Of a stretch of 45,705 nt of DNA, positions 27,439 to 36,000 are shown in pieces. This stretch comes from Ignavibacteriota bacterium. Lineage in GTDB: Bacteria; Bacteroidota; Ignavibacteria; UBA10030; SZUA-254. The translations under genes were made by a program, and so were the position numbers. Numbering within the stretch: position 1 is the first letter of the stretch; every line of letters starts with the position of its first letter. Location: NCBI GenBank assembly GCA_016209795.1, contig JACQVI010000009.1, positions 1 through 45,705 of the forward strand. The letters are read 5' to 3'. The notes under the pieces are model-generated. The model did no database searches. It saw only the letters and a list, made by a program, of their open reading frames with translations, and was not told the origin of the DNA.

Positions 27439-28755
27439 ATGAAGAAAAAGAATGGAGTAATATTAGTCATCTTCCTGACTGAGCTTCTTGCTGCTTCAGC
27501 CGTGTATGCTCAGTCTACTGTTCGCTTTGCAGTGATTGGCGATTATGGGTTAGCTGGCCAAGCTGAATCAGATGTCTCGAACCTCGTCAAAAGTTGGAAT
27601 CCCGATCTTATTATCACTACTGGAGATAATAACTATGAGAACGGCGCTGATTTAACCATCGATCAAAACATCGGTCAATACTATCACGAGTTCATCTCTC
27701 CATACGTAGGCAGTTATGGTGTTGGAGATACCATCAACCGATTCTTCCCTTCGTTAGGCAACCATGATTGGAGAACTGCTGGCGCATTGCCATATCTCAA
27801 TTACTTTACACTCCCAAGTTACGAACGTTACTACAATTTCGTTTGGGGACCAGTCCACTTCTTTGCCGTTGATAGCGATACAAATGAACCCGATGGACAA
27901 ACGAGTACATCGATCCAAGCGCAATGGTTACAATCAACAATGAGCATTTCAAGCTTGCCATGGAAAATCGTCTACATGCATCATCCACCGTATAGCTCAA
28001 GCTCAAGGCACGGTTCAACACCATCAATGCAATGGCCCTACAAAGAATGGGGTGCAACCGCAATCCTCGCAGGGCACGACCATACGTACGAGCGTATCTT
28101 CCACGATAGTCTCACCTATGTTGTCAACGGACTCGGTGGAAAAAGTATTTATTCATTTGGTACATCCGTCAGCGGCAGCCAAGTACGCTACAACGCCGAT
28201 TACGGTGCGATGTTAGTAACTGCAACCACAGAAGCTATAACGTTCCAATTTATTACTCGTAAAGGAATCGTCATAGATACATATACCATCACTTCCAAAT
28301 ACACTATCGCTGTAAATCTTCAGGATGGATGGAACATTGTTTCGGTTCCTGTAAGAGTGTTAGACCCAAGAACGCTCATACTTTTTCCCAGCGCTATTTC
28401 TGATGCTCACAGCTATGAAACATCTGGATATCAAGTAAGGGATACCCTTCAGAAAGGCATCGGTTACTGGTTGAAATTTACCTCTCCTCAAAATGTCAAC
28501 ATAGTAGGACAACCCGTTGGCGAAGACACCATCGATGTAGAGACAGGCTGGAACATCATTGGCTCAATCTCCAATCCAGTTTTAGTTAACGAGATCATCC
28601 AGCTTCCGTCCGAGATTGTTGTATCACCATACTTTGAATACAGCGGGAAGTATATCGTTGCCGATTCGATAATGCCTGGGAGAGGCTATTGGGTGAAAGT
28701 AAATCAAACGGGGAAGCTTATATTATCTTCAACAACAGCGGTGAAACGGGAGTGA
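27439..28755 (+). CDS. Exported metallophosphoesterase with two C-terminal GWN repeats
   Basis: The 438-residue protein has a signal peptide (cut after VYAQ, residue 25) and a calcineurin-like phosphoesterase domain with the dimetal motifs GDYG, TTGDNNYENG, SLGNHDW, MHHPPYSSS and LAGHDHTYER. It is closest to purple acid phosphatase-type exported enzymes. From about residue 285 there is a separate module with two repeats, DGWNIVSVPVR...KGIGYWLKF and TGWNIIGSIS...PGRGYWVKV, each ending in GYW. Similar modules end many exported proteins of this bacterial group. It starts 11 bases after valS. Phosphate release outside the cell would fit the phosphate genes in this window, but no regulatory link is visible. 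Confidence 0.85.
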   Translation: MKKKNGVILVIFLTELLAASAVYAQSTVRFAVIGDYGLAGQAESDVSNLVKSWNPDLIITTGDNNYENGADLTIDQNIGQYYHEFISPYVGSYGVGDTINRFFPSLGNHDWRTAGALPYLNYFTLPSYERYYNFVWGPVHFFAVDSDTNEPDGQTSTSIQAQWLQSTMSISSLPWKIVYMHHPPYSSSSRHGSTPSMQWPYKEWGATAILAGHDHTYERIFHDSLTYVVNGLGGKSIYSFGTSVSGSQVRYNADYGAMLVTATTEAITFQFITRKGIVIDTYTITSKYTIAVNLQDGWNIVSVPVRVLDPRTLILFPSAISDAHSYETSGYQVRDTLQKGIGYWLKFTSPQNVNIVGQPVGEDTIDVETGWNIIGSISNPVLVNEIIQLPSEIVVSPYFEYSGKYIVADSIMPGRGYWVKVNQTGKLILSSTTAVKRE

Positions 28756-28767
28756 GATAAGCACAAC

Positions 28768-28796
28768 TTGCTTACTCTAAGTCGATTCTGTATATT
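28768..28796 (+). promoter_or_regulatory. Possible promoter of the 28848 propeller gene
   Basis: TTGCTT and TATATT are spaced by 17 bases, with TG just before the -10 box. Transcription from here would give a leader of about 45 bases before the ATG at 28848, which has AAAGGA upstream. Confidence 0.35.
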
Positions 28797-28847
28797 AGCT
28801 TCCCCAAATCTTTAAGCATTAATCATGTTTTCATAAAGGATGTATCC

Positions 28848-31538
28848 ATGAAATGGCGTCATTATCATTGTACACTTGTATTATTGTTCATTTTCATTCA
28901 GCCTCAAAGTTTTGCCCAGAAAGGGAAAGAAGAAAAAACATCGATCTACAAATTAACTCCTGCCACGCTCAAATCGTTCAAGGCTCGGAGTATCGGACCT
29001 GCTGTCATGGGTGGACGGATTTCTTCCATTGCACTTGACCCAGAAGACCCTTACACCTTTTATGTCGGATTAGGGACCGGTGGCGTGATGAAGACGTCGA
29101 ACAACGGTGGATCGTTCGATGCAATCTTCGAGAAAGAGCCTGTCGCTGCAATCGGTGCCATCGCTGTAGCACCATCGAATGCGAAACACGTTTGGGTTGG
29201 CACAGGCGAAGCAAACGATCGTAACAGCTCAAGTTGGGGTAACGGTGTTTACCATTCAACTGATGATGGGGGGACATGGACAAATGTCGGATTGAAAGAA
29301 ACCAAAACCATAGCACGTATTGTGGTCCATCCCACTGATACCAACACCGCCTATGTTGCTGCGATGGGTGACCTGTGGACTCATACGGGCGAGCGCGGAC
29401 TGTTCAAAACAACCGATAACTGTAAGACGTGGAAAGCAATTCTCACCGCTGCAAAGCCCTATGACGAGCATGTCGGTTGTGGTGATGTTTCAATCGATCC
29501 ATCAAATCCGAACACAGTCTATGCAGCGCTCTATGCACGTCACCGTACGCCGTGGTCATTTATGTATGGTGCGCATTGCACCGATGGCAAAGACCTCGGT
29601 GGGCTTTTTAAAAGTACCGATGGTGGAGCCACCTGGAAAAAACTCCAGAACGGTTTGCCCACACTCACTGGTCGGATTGGACTTACTGTGTTCAAAAAGA
29701 ATCCCAAAATTCTTTATGCCATCATTCAAAGTGACGAAGGCGGTACAAGTGACATTGGCGACGTTCGCAGTAAACGAGGCGGTGTATTCCGCTCTGAGGA
29801 TGCTGGAGATAGTTGGACACGCGTGAATCAATTGAATCCACGACCGTTTTACTTCAGTCAGATTCGCGTCGATCCTGAAAATGATCAGCGCGTGTATGTT
29901 TTAGGCTTTGCCCTCCACGTCTCTGAGGATGGGGGAAAGACATTCCGTGAAGATCACTTCGAAAAAGTCCATCCCGATTGCCACGAGCTTGTCATCGATC
30001 CTCGCAATCCAAAGCGGCTGCTGTTAGGAACAGATGGCGGAGTCTATCAAAGCTTCGCTAATGGTAAAGGCTGGGAACATCTTAACAGAATGGCAGCGGG
30101 AGAGTTCTATCGTATTACAGTTGACATGAGCACGCCGTATCGCATCGCTGGTGGACTGCAAGATAATCTTAATTGGGTAGGACCAAGCAGAACTCGCACT
30201 AAGGAAGGAATCCTCAACAGCGACTGGATTAACATCGGTGGCGGGGATGGATTTTATTGTGTGTTTGATCCCGACAATCCAAACATTGTTTATGCCGAAT
30301 CCCAACAAGGGTATGTGCATCGGTTTAACATTGGGAATGGAGAATACAAGAATTTGCGTCCAGAACCTACTGAAGGACAAATGGCGTATCGTTTCCACTG
30401 GAACTCACCGCTCATTGGAAGTAAGCACAGCAAGGGCGGAATGTACTTAGCTGGCAACCGAGTGTTCAAACTCATGGAGAAAGGCGAACAGTGGAAAACC
30501 ATCAGTCCTGATCTTTCAACTCAAGACCGTGATAAGATTATGTCCGTTGGGAGTGGTGCTGAGAATTATGGCGTGGTCTATACCTTAGCTGAATCACCCG
30601 TCAAAGCCGGACTGCTCTTGGCAGGAACGGACGACGGAAAATTCTGGATCACTGAACATGATGGAGAGACCTTGCCTGACGGCAGGCATGCCTGGACTGA
30701 TCTAACACACAATCTCCCAAAAGAAGCAAAAGGTCAGTGGATCAGCCGGGTAGAAGCAAGCCACCATGATGCAAAAGTTGCCTACCTTGCCGTTGCAGCA
30801 TATCGGACAGGAAATTACGCCCCGCTCATCTACCGAACTGACGATGGCGGCAGAAGCTGGAAGAGCATTACAGGTAACCTTCCATCGGATGGACCAGTAA
30901 AAGTTATCCGTGAAGGTATAAGGAATCCAAATCTTCTTTTTGCAGGAACAGAGTTCGGTCTCTTTATAACTCTTGATCGAGGCAATCACTGGATGAAGGT
31001 TGGAGAATTGCCTACTGTTGCCGTTGATGACATAGTGATTCACCCAAGAGACTACGACCTCGTTCTTGCGACACATGGACGCAGCATTTATATTGTTGAT
31101 GATATCCAACCTCTTGAAGAACTTACAACTGAGATTTGGGACAAAGAAGCTCACCTCTTCACTGTCCGACCAGCCTATGGTTACTATCAGCTCGAAGGCT
31201 TTGCAGATTGGAATGGCACAACTGTCTTCCGTGGAGCGAACCCCCCGCTTGGCGCCATTATCAATTTCTACGTGAAGGAGTACTTAGGCGAGCCTGCTAA
31301 AATCTCGATCACCAACGCCGCCGATAAGGTTGTGGCAAACTTGACCGTTCCGTGCGGTCCCGGCTTTAACCGCACCTCGTGGGATTTAAAGATGACAAAA
31401 GACCTGTTGACCGAGTACGGCGGTGAAGGACAAAAGTTTGTGAAGCCCGGTGAATATACTGTCACGCTGAATTATGGCAAAACCAAACACATGCAGAAAC
31501 TCAAGGTCGAGATTGCGGCGGGGATTGAGACAAGGTGA
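28848..31538 (+). CDS. Exported Asp-box (sortilin/VPS10-like) beta-propeller protein
   Basis: The 896-residue protein has a signal peptide (cut after SFAQ, residue 24) and opens with FKARSIGPAVMGGRISSIAL, typical of large BNR-repeat exported proteins annotated as glycosyl hydrolases. Asp-box turns are frequent (STDDGGTW, TTDNCKTW, STDGGATW, SEDAGDSW, TDDGGRSW), enough for two propellers. The C-terminal 150 residues form a separate beta-sandwich ending in GEYTVTLNYG. No sorting domain is present. No catalytic acid pair could be recognised, so glycosidase activity is not supported. A short palindrome (GCCTGACGGCAGGC at 30676) lies within the coding sequence without disturbing it. Confidence 0.82.
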   Translation: MKWRHYHCTLVLLFIFIQPQSFAQKGKEEKTSIYKLTPATLKSFKARSIGPAVMGGRISSIALDPEDPYTFYVGLGTGGVMKTSNNGGSFDAIFEKEPVAAIGAIAVAPSNAKHVWVGTGEANDRNSSSWGNGVYHSTDDGGTWTNVGLKETKTIARIVVHPTDTNTAYVAAMGDLWTHTGERGLFKTTDNCKTWKAILTAAKPYDEHVGCGDVSIDPSNPNTVYAALYARHRTPWSFMYGAHCTDGKDLGGLFKSTDGGATWKKLQNGLPTLTGRIGLTVFKKNPKILYAIIQSDEGGTSDIGDVRSKRGGVFRSEDAGDSWTRVNQLNPRPFYFSQIRVDPENDQRVYVLGFALHVSEDGGKTFREDHFEKVHPDCHELVIDPRNPKRLLLGTDGGVYQSFANGKGWEHLNRMAAGEFYRITVDMSTPYRIAGGLQDNLNWVGPSRTRTKEGILNSDWINIGGGDGFYCVFDPDNPNIVYAESQQGYVHRFNIGNGEYKNLRPEPTEGQMAYRFHWNSPLIGSKHSKGGMYLAGNRVFKLMEKGEQWKTISPDLSTQDRDKIMSVGSGAENYGVVYTLAESPVKAGLLLAGTDDGKFWITEHDGETLPDGRHAWTDLTHNLPKEAKGQWISRVEASHHDAKVAYLAVAAYRTGNYAPLIYRTDDGGRSWKSITGNLPSDGPVKVIREGIRNPNLLFAGTEFGLFITLDRGNHWMKVGELPTVAVDDIVIHPRDYDLVLATHGRSIYIVDDIQPLEELTTEIWDKEAHLFTVRPAYGYYQLEGFADWNGTTVFRGANPPLGAIINFYVKEYLGEPAKISITNAADKVVANLTVPCGPGFNRTSWDLKMTKDLLTEYGGEGQKFVKPGEYTVTLNYGKTKHMQKLKVEIAAGIETR

Positions 31539-31614
31539 GCCTTAGGATTCAAGCTTCAGGTCTCAGGTTTCATGTCTCCAACTGTAATCTGAAATATGTA
31601 ATCCAAGTAAGCAA

Positions 31615-31695
31615 TTATCTGAGCAAAAGCATCTTCTTCACGCTCGTAAAAGTCTCACTTGTTAGAGCGCCATCCTCGTCTATCAACTGAGCGGC
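31615..31695 (-). pseudogene. Relic of a T9SS sorting-domain tail (relic 1)
   Basis: The last 27 codons of a gene like the M6 protease are kept here: AAQLIDEDGALTSETFTSVK and then KMLLLR with its stop. Over 81 bases I count three differences from the 3' end of the gene at 33051. Homology ends abruptly at 31695, just before the stop of the retropepsin-like gene. It is a cut-off copy, not a gene. Confidence 0.75.
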
Positions 31696-31702
31696 ATGTT
31701 CT

Positions 31703-32080
31703 TCACATCAAACGAAGCTTGGTCACACGAGGATCAATAATGACATCGTCAGCCTCGAAGTCCAGTTTCATACGCCATTTTTGAAGCGTCGCCGCACCGA
31801 TAATGATTGGTTCCAACAGATCAGGGATAACCATAAACTCATCAGAGAATCTGTATTCACCAATGTAAAAATCAAGCCTGACCACCTCCGAGGCGTGGAG
31901 AGTCTCTCCATTCTTTGCTGGTCCAAAGTCAAGAGGCTTGGGTAAGCGCAAAACCTGTTCAAGCCGAGATGCGATCTTGGGATTTATGCAAGAGTAAGAT
32001 GTACCACTATCAAAAAGTGCAGTCGTTTCCTCCTTCCCCTTTGTTCCCTCTAGGAGAATATTTTTCTGAATAACAGCCAT
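31703..32080 (-). CDS. Retropepsin-like aspartic protease domain protein
   Basis: The 125-residue protein is a single retroviral-protease-like domain: the flap-side active loop is ALFDSGTSYSCI with D24-S25-G26, and the closing hydrophobic motif is IIGAATLQKW. Such half-size domains act as dimers. Serine replaces the usual threonine of DTG, which is tolerated in pepsin-type enzymes. There is no signal peptide, so it should be cytoplasmic. It lies between two sorting-domain relics and shares no operon with an intact gene. The natural substrate is unknown. Confidence 0.7.
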   Translation of the reverse strand: MAVIQKNILLEGTKGKEETTALFDSGTSYSCINPKIASRLEQVLRLPKPLDFGPAKNGETLHASEVVRLDFYIGEYRFSDEFMVIPDLLEPIIIGAATLQKWRMKLDFEADDVIIDPRVTKLRLM

Positions 32081-32116
32081 ACTGAATTAATTTACGATTT
32101 ACCTATCTGAAAAACA

Positions 32117-32168
32117 AAAGCCGATTCACCCAATCCCGCCAGGTCGGGATGGAATCGAGACCGGCTTT
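32117..32168 (-). terminator. Long imperfect hairpin with T-run on the minus strand
   Basis: AAAGCCG (32117-32123) pairs with CGGCTTT (32162-32168), GATTC with GAATC, and ATCCCG with CGGGAT in the middle. Read on the minus strand the hairpin is followed by TTTTGTTTTTC. It lies about 45 bases beyond the stop of relic 2 and was probably its terminator. Confidence 0.5.
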
Positions 32169-32212
32169 CTCATAGAGTACTGCAATCAGTAATCAGAAAT
32201 CCAGCCCAGCCA

Positions 32213-32325
32213 TTACCTGAGCAGCAACACCTTCTTCACATCCGTAAACGCTTGCCCTGAGTAAGCGTCTGGAGCGCCGTGGCACTTTGCGCCACTTGGC
32301 GAAGGGTCGCATTGCGCAAAATGTT
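32213..32325 (-). pseudogene. Relic of a T9SS sorting-domain tail (relic 2), interrupted by a GCGCC element
   Basis: The minus strand encodes DAYSGQAFTDVKKVLLLR and a stop, the end of a sorting domain related to that of the M6 protease (SETFTSVKKMLLLR). In front of it lies the GCGCC-rich element at 32274-32317 and then a stop in the same frame, while a neighbouring frame still shows LYFYN, like the VYFYR core of the domain. The bases after the stop (AATCCAGCCCAGCC) also match those after the M6 gene. So it is the remains of a second related gene. Confidence 0.65.
32274..32317. repeat. GCGCC-rich palindromic element
   Basis: GCGCCGTGGC, TTGCGCCAC and TTGCGC units in both orientations resemble the element at 11201-11229 in gcvP. 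It lies within sorting-domain relic 2. Confidence 0.45.
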
Positions 32326-32353
32326 ATAGAAGTATAGGGTTGTGTACCATCAG

Positions 32354-32617
32354 CTATTTGTAAACATTACCTCGCCAATCAACGGCTTCGATATATACTC
32401 TTCGGAGCTCAAAATCAAATTCAGCAATGATGCTTAACTTACCAGCTCGGATTCGGAGAAACCCATCCCCTTCCCCTTTGAGTCTCTCTGATGTCAAGAT
32501 TGACATCTTCGCCCTGAAATTTCTTCAACGCAAGCATTAAGAACGAAGTCTTCGTGAATATTGTTTTTGTCGTAAGAACTTAAGAGAGCGAGAAGAAAAA
32601 TCGACTCTCCAGTTCAC
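32354..32617 (-). pseudogene. Frameshifted RelE/ParE-type toxin
   Basis: A GTG at 32617 overlaps the antitoxin stop (GTGA) and opens NWRVDFSSRSLKFLRQ, like RelE-family toxins. After about 18 codons the frame shifts at a run of five A to NIHEDFVLN, then to ALKKFQGEDVNLDI, then to RLKGEGDGFLRIRAG followed by KLSIIAEFDFELRRVYIEAV and DWRGNVYK with a stop. Each shift amounts to one extra base, so start and stop are again in phase over 264 bases. Put together the pieces make one normal RelE-type protein of about 87 residues. As it stands no active toxin can be made. Confidence 0.75.
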
Positions 32618-32811
32618 AGTTGGACGCTTCTGGTCTTTACTGCCTTACGAGTGGGCTTGACGTAACGCTTCTCAATATCTCTGTGTTCATTTTCAGAGAC
32701 AAACGGTAGAACAAGTGCTCTCAAACTCATCAATTCTTGAGCTAAAACTTCCCGTACACCTTCCTTGACGGTATCTTTTAACTCTCTCTTGGAAATAGTG
32801 ATTGTAGCCAT
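32614..32811 (-). CDS. Putative antitoxin of a RelE-type toxin-antitoxin pair
   Basis: The 65-residue protein (ISKRELKDTVKEGVREVLAQ at residues 5-24, then a Lys/Arg-rich tail) is a small helical protein located directly before a RelE-type toxin frame, with which its stop codon overlaps by the GTGA arrangement. That position and size are those of an antitoxin; the family itself I do not recognise with certainty. It is intact although its toxin is frameshifted. It has no signal peptide. The upstream 240 bases are AT-rich near the gene and then contain heptamer repeats. Confidence 0.6.
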   Translation of the reverse strand: MATITISKRELKDTVKEGVREVLAQELMSLRALVLPFVSENEHRDIEKRYVKPTRKAVKTRSVQL

Positions 32812-33011
32812 GGTTTACTTTGTCGTTGATGAATAATTAAAAGCCGAAATTTATATAGACAATGTAATAGTTTTTAAAATAAAAACAAAAAGGTGAGCTT
32901 GGCAGTCATATCTATAATACCTGAACATCAGTCAGGCGGGCTGTACATCCAATCTCAATCAGTGCATTGCAGATTGTGAATTCAAAAGTGCGAGCAGATC
33001 TAATCTCCATT

Positions 33012-33041
33012 CCGTAATCCGTAATCCGAAATCTGCAATCC
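33012..33041. repeat. GTAATCC-type heptamer repeats downstream of the M6 protease gene
   Basis: CCGTAATCCGTAATCCGAAA and the following TCTGCAATCC are four imperfect heptamers. The same type occurs at 11249-11320 and, weaker, at 32191-32202. The 239 bases between 32812 and 33050 hold nothing else that I can name. Confidence 0.5.
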
Positions 33042-33050
33042 AGCCCAGCC

Positions 33051-36000
33051 TTATCGGAGCAAAAGCATCTTCTTTACGCTCGTAAAAGTCTCACTTGTTA
33101 GAGCGCCATCCCCGTCTATCAACTGAGCGGCGAGACGATAGAAATAGACGCCGCTTGGGAGATTGCCAGCAACGAATTCTACTTCATTCGTCCCAGCGGT
33201 AAACTCTTCCCTGTCAGCCAGTGTTGCAACAACCTGCCCAAGAATGTTCAAGATTTTCAAAGTGACAAAAGCATCCTGAGGCAAACCAAACCGAAGTGTC
33301 GTTCTTGGATTGAATGGGTTAGGATAATTTTGATCCAGAAAATATGCCAGTGGCGTTTTGGACACATTCGTCCCAGACCCTTTAACAAATTGATTTCCTC
33401 CAAGTGATGAACTACTTCCTGTTCCTGAAACAACGACTAGATACTTTGCCAACGCCTCAACAACTTGAGGGTCAATTTGCTCACCACGACTTCTCATTGC
33501 ATCAAAGTTCGTTTGTGCAGCATTCATGTCTCCCATCCCGACAGAAGCAACGATTTTCCTCGTCTGCAAGAAGAACCATAGATCATCACTGGTGGGTAAA
33601 AGCAGGATTTGATCTGCAAGCGCACTCGCTCCCTGAAAATCGCCTTGATCCATCTTCGTTTGGACGCGCAGGGCAGAAGCAAGCGTTCGAACCTGTGGAG
33701 ATTGGGATGTAGCTTCAGCAACCACAAGGAAGACTTCCCACGGTATATCGAGAGCGTTTGGATAGTCTCCGCCCGGACCGACATACAGTGCCAACTGATG
33801 AAGTGCGTCTATTGCATTTTCAGCGTTCTCCTCAACATCCACTCTCAGTTGTTTGAGCCAGTCTACCATCTCTTTGCTGCCCGGTGGGTTGACATCAAGC
33901 GCCTCAACAATTCCTCCAGGCGGTACAATAACTGTCTTTGCCGGTGTCGTCACTGGACTTCCAAGTTGGCTTGTCGTGTCGACTGAACCACAGAACATGG
34001 TCGATCCCGTTCCCCAATAGGTATAGCGGGCTCGCACTGTTGTCGTCGTGGCATTATTGATCAATCGGCAACTGTAGGTATTAGTGCTGTACACATTGTT
34101 CCAACCGCCTCGAGGTTCATAGGTATAATACGATGTACAGCCTGGCGGACACGGAGCAGAAACTTCCGGTGTCCCGGGCATCAGTGCTTGCTCACAGTCG
34201 CAGTGGAAAATCGATGCCAAGTAACCCAGAAAGGCTGTTGCTGAATTACGAACATAGACTTCGCTCAATCCGTGCCGATAAAACGTATTGTAGCCACGTT
34301 TGATCTCGTCTGCACTGAAGGAGACTCGTGAATTGAGTCCAGTGACATCAACCCCACTTCCGACGTTATTCTGCACTCGTGAGCTATCGAGAAAAAGTTT
34401 TCCGGCAGCGTAGACGTAGATGCCGGGACCAATGTTTTCCGCTCCATTATTTTCAATACGAGAATACGTGACAGTTACCTTTGCATTGCCAACGGCGAGT
34501 CCACGTCCACGGTTGTTGACCAATCCGCATTTGTACATCTTCAGTCCCGTAGACGAAGTACTAATTGTTGAGACTGTAACTCCGCTGTAGAGCGTCTGCG
34601 AGACTGTATCACGCTCCATGTAGCTATTCGCTGCAGTGTTCCCAAAGTAAATTCCCGTTTCAGCGTATTTGATGTCGCAGTAGGTGAGCGTGTCGGGTCC
34701 ACCGCCGCTGCAGACGATTCCACCCCAAATGCCCGGTGCCGGTGTTGCACTGCTGGAGGTGAAGGTGACGCGCTGGGTGGAGCTTCCCTTTGCCACGAGT
34801 TTACCATTCACTAACAGGGAATCTCCAGAATCAACCCTCACATTTGTTCCTGGTAAGACAGTAAGAGTGACGCCATTTTGAACAGTAACATTATCAACGA
34901 CTCGAACATCATAACTCCACGTTGTATTCTGTGTGATAGTTCCAGCCGCCATCGTTAACTTAAGGGCGATTGTATCAATGACAGTATACTCTGAATCACT
35001 CGGGCTGGCAGCACGGTGTCGATGTATACCATTAAGTGCAAAATGTGCGGGCTGTATGTTTGTGAACCCTTCTTCTGTTTGGTAATCGTGTCTTGCCTGT
35101 GGTACTGTGAGATCGTTAAAGCTCTGCCTGTTAGTGATAGAATCCTTCGGAAAGAAATCAGTACGAAAAGATATGCTTCTTGAGCTATCTGCTGGGATCA
35201 ACCGTGTTCGATCATAAGGTCCATCAAACCCAGTGGGAGAATTATGATGCCAGATCAACAATATTCCAGGCTGTGTTGCGAAACTATCAGGCGGAGTTGG
35301 GAGGTAGAGATCAAAGCCTTTTCGGAGCCGTGTTTCAAAAATGAAATGCTCATCTCCTGCAATATTGCGATTGATCGGCTCTATGCGATAATATTTTGGA
35401 CTGTTGTAATTGTAGATAACTTTATAGTTTGTTGTATCTCTTCGAAGAGTATCGGGTTTTATCCATCCCATGGATAGTCGATAGTATGGTGAAAGTGAAG
35501 CAGGGCATGCACCCTTACGAAATGGACCATTATTGACGCCTCCAGCCATCAAATCGTAGTTAAAAAGATCAGTTCCGTTACAAGTTCCGCAATATTCATC
35601 GTAGAAGCCTATAAGATGCCCAAACTCGTGTGCAGTCCAGCCGAAGTGCGTAAATGATAGGTTAAGGGTGCTTATTCCAGGACCTTTCCGTTCACTCATT
35701 CTAATGTGTGATCCATAAAACGCATTGGCGGCATTCCAATCCTGCGAAGGTATCACGTTTCCTGCATACAGGATAATGTACTTCAACGTATCTGAGGGTG
35801 TCTCTGTTGGCGACACCCATCCGTACGATACTGCCCTTGCAAATGAGGAATCAAACAGGCGATTGACTACTCCATAGTAGAAGCTAACCGGCTGGGGAAA
35901 CGATATCCACTGCGGCGTGCCGTTCGCATTGGTGGGATTGACAACACGTCCTTGTATCTGAAACTTGCCCAGCGACATCTGATCCCAGTAATCGCGAAAA

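Noticed and set aside
29005-29316. Minus-strand frames of about 100 codons in the Asp-box gene
   Set aside because: Low-complexity Arg/Ser/His-rich translations typical of shadow frames.
30672-30695. GCCTGACGGCAGGC palindrome in the large Asp-box gene as an inserted repeat
   Set aside because: The encoded residues (LPDGRHAWTDL) fit the protein well and no matching copy was found in the window, so chance is possible.
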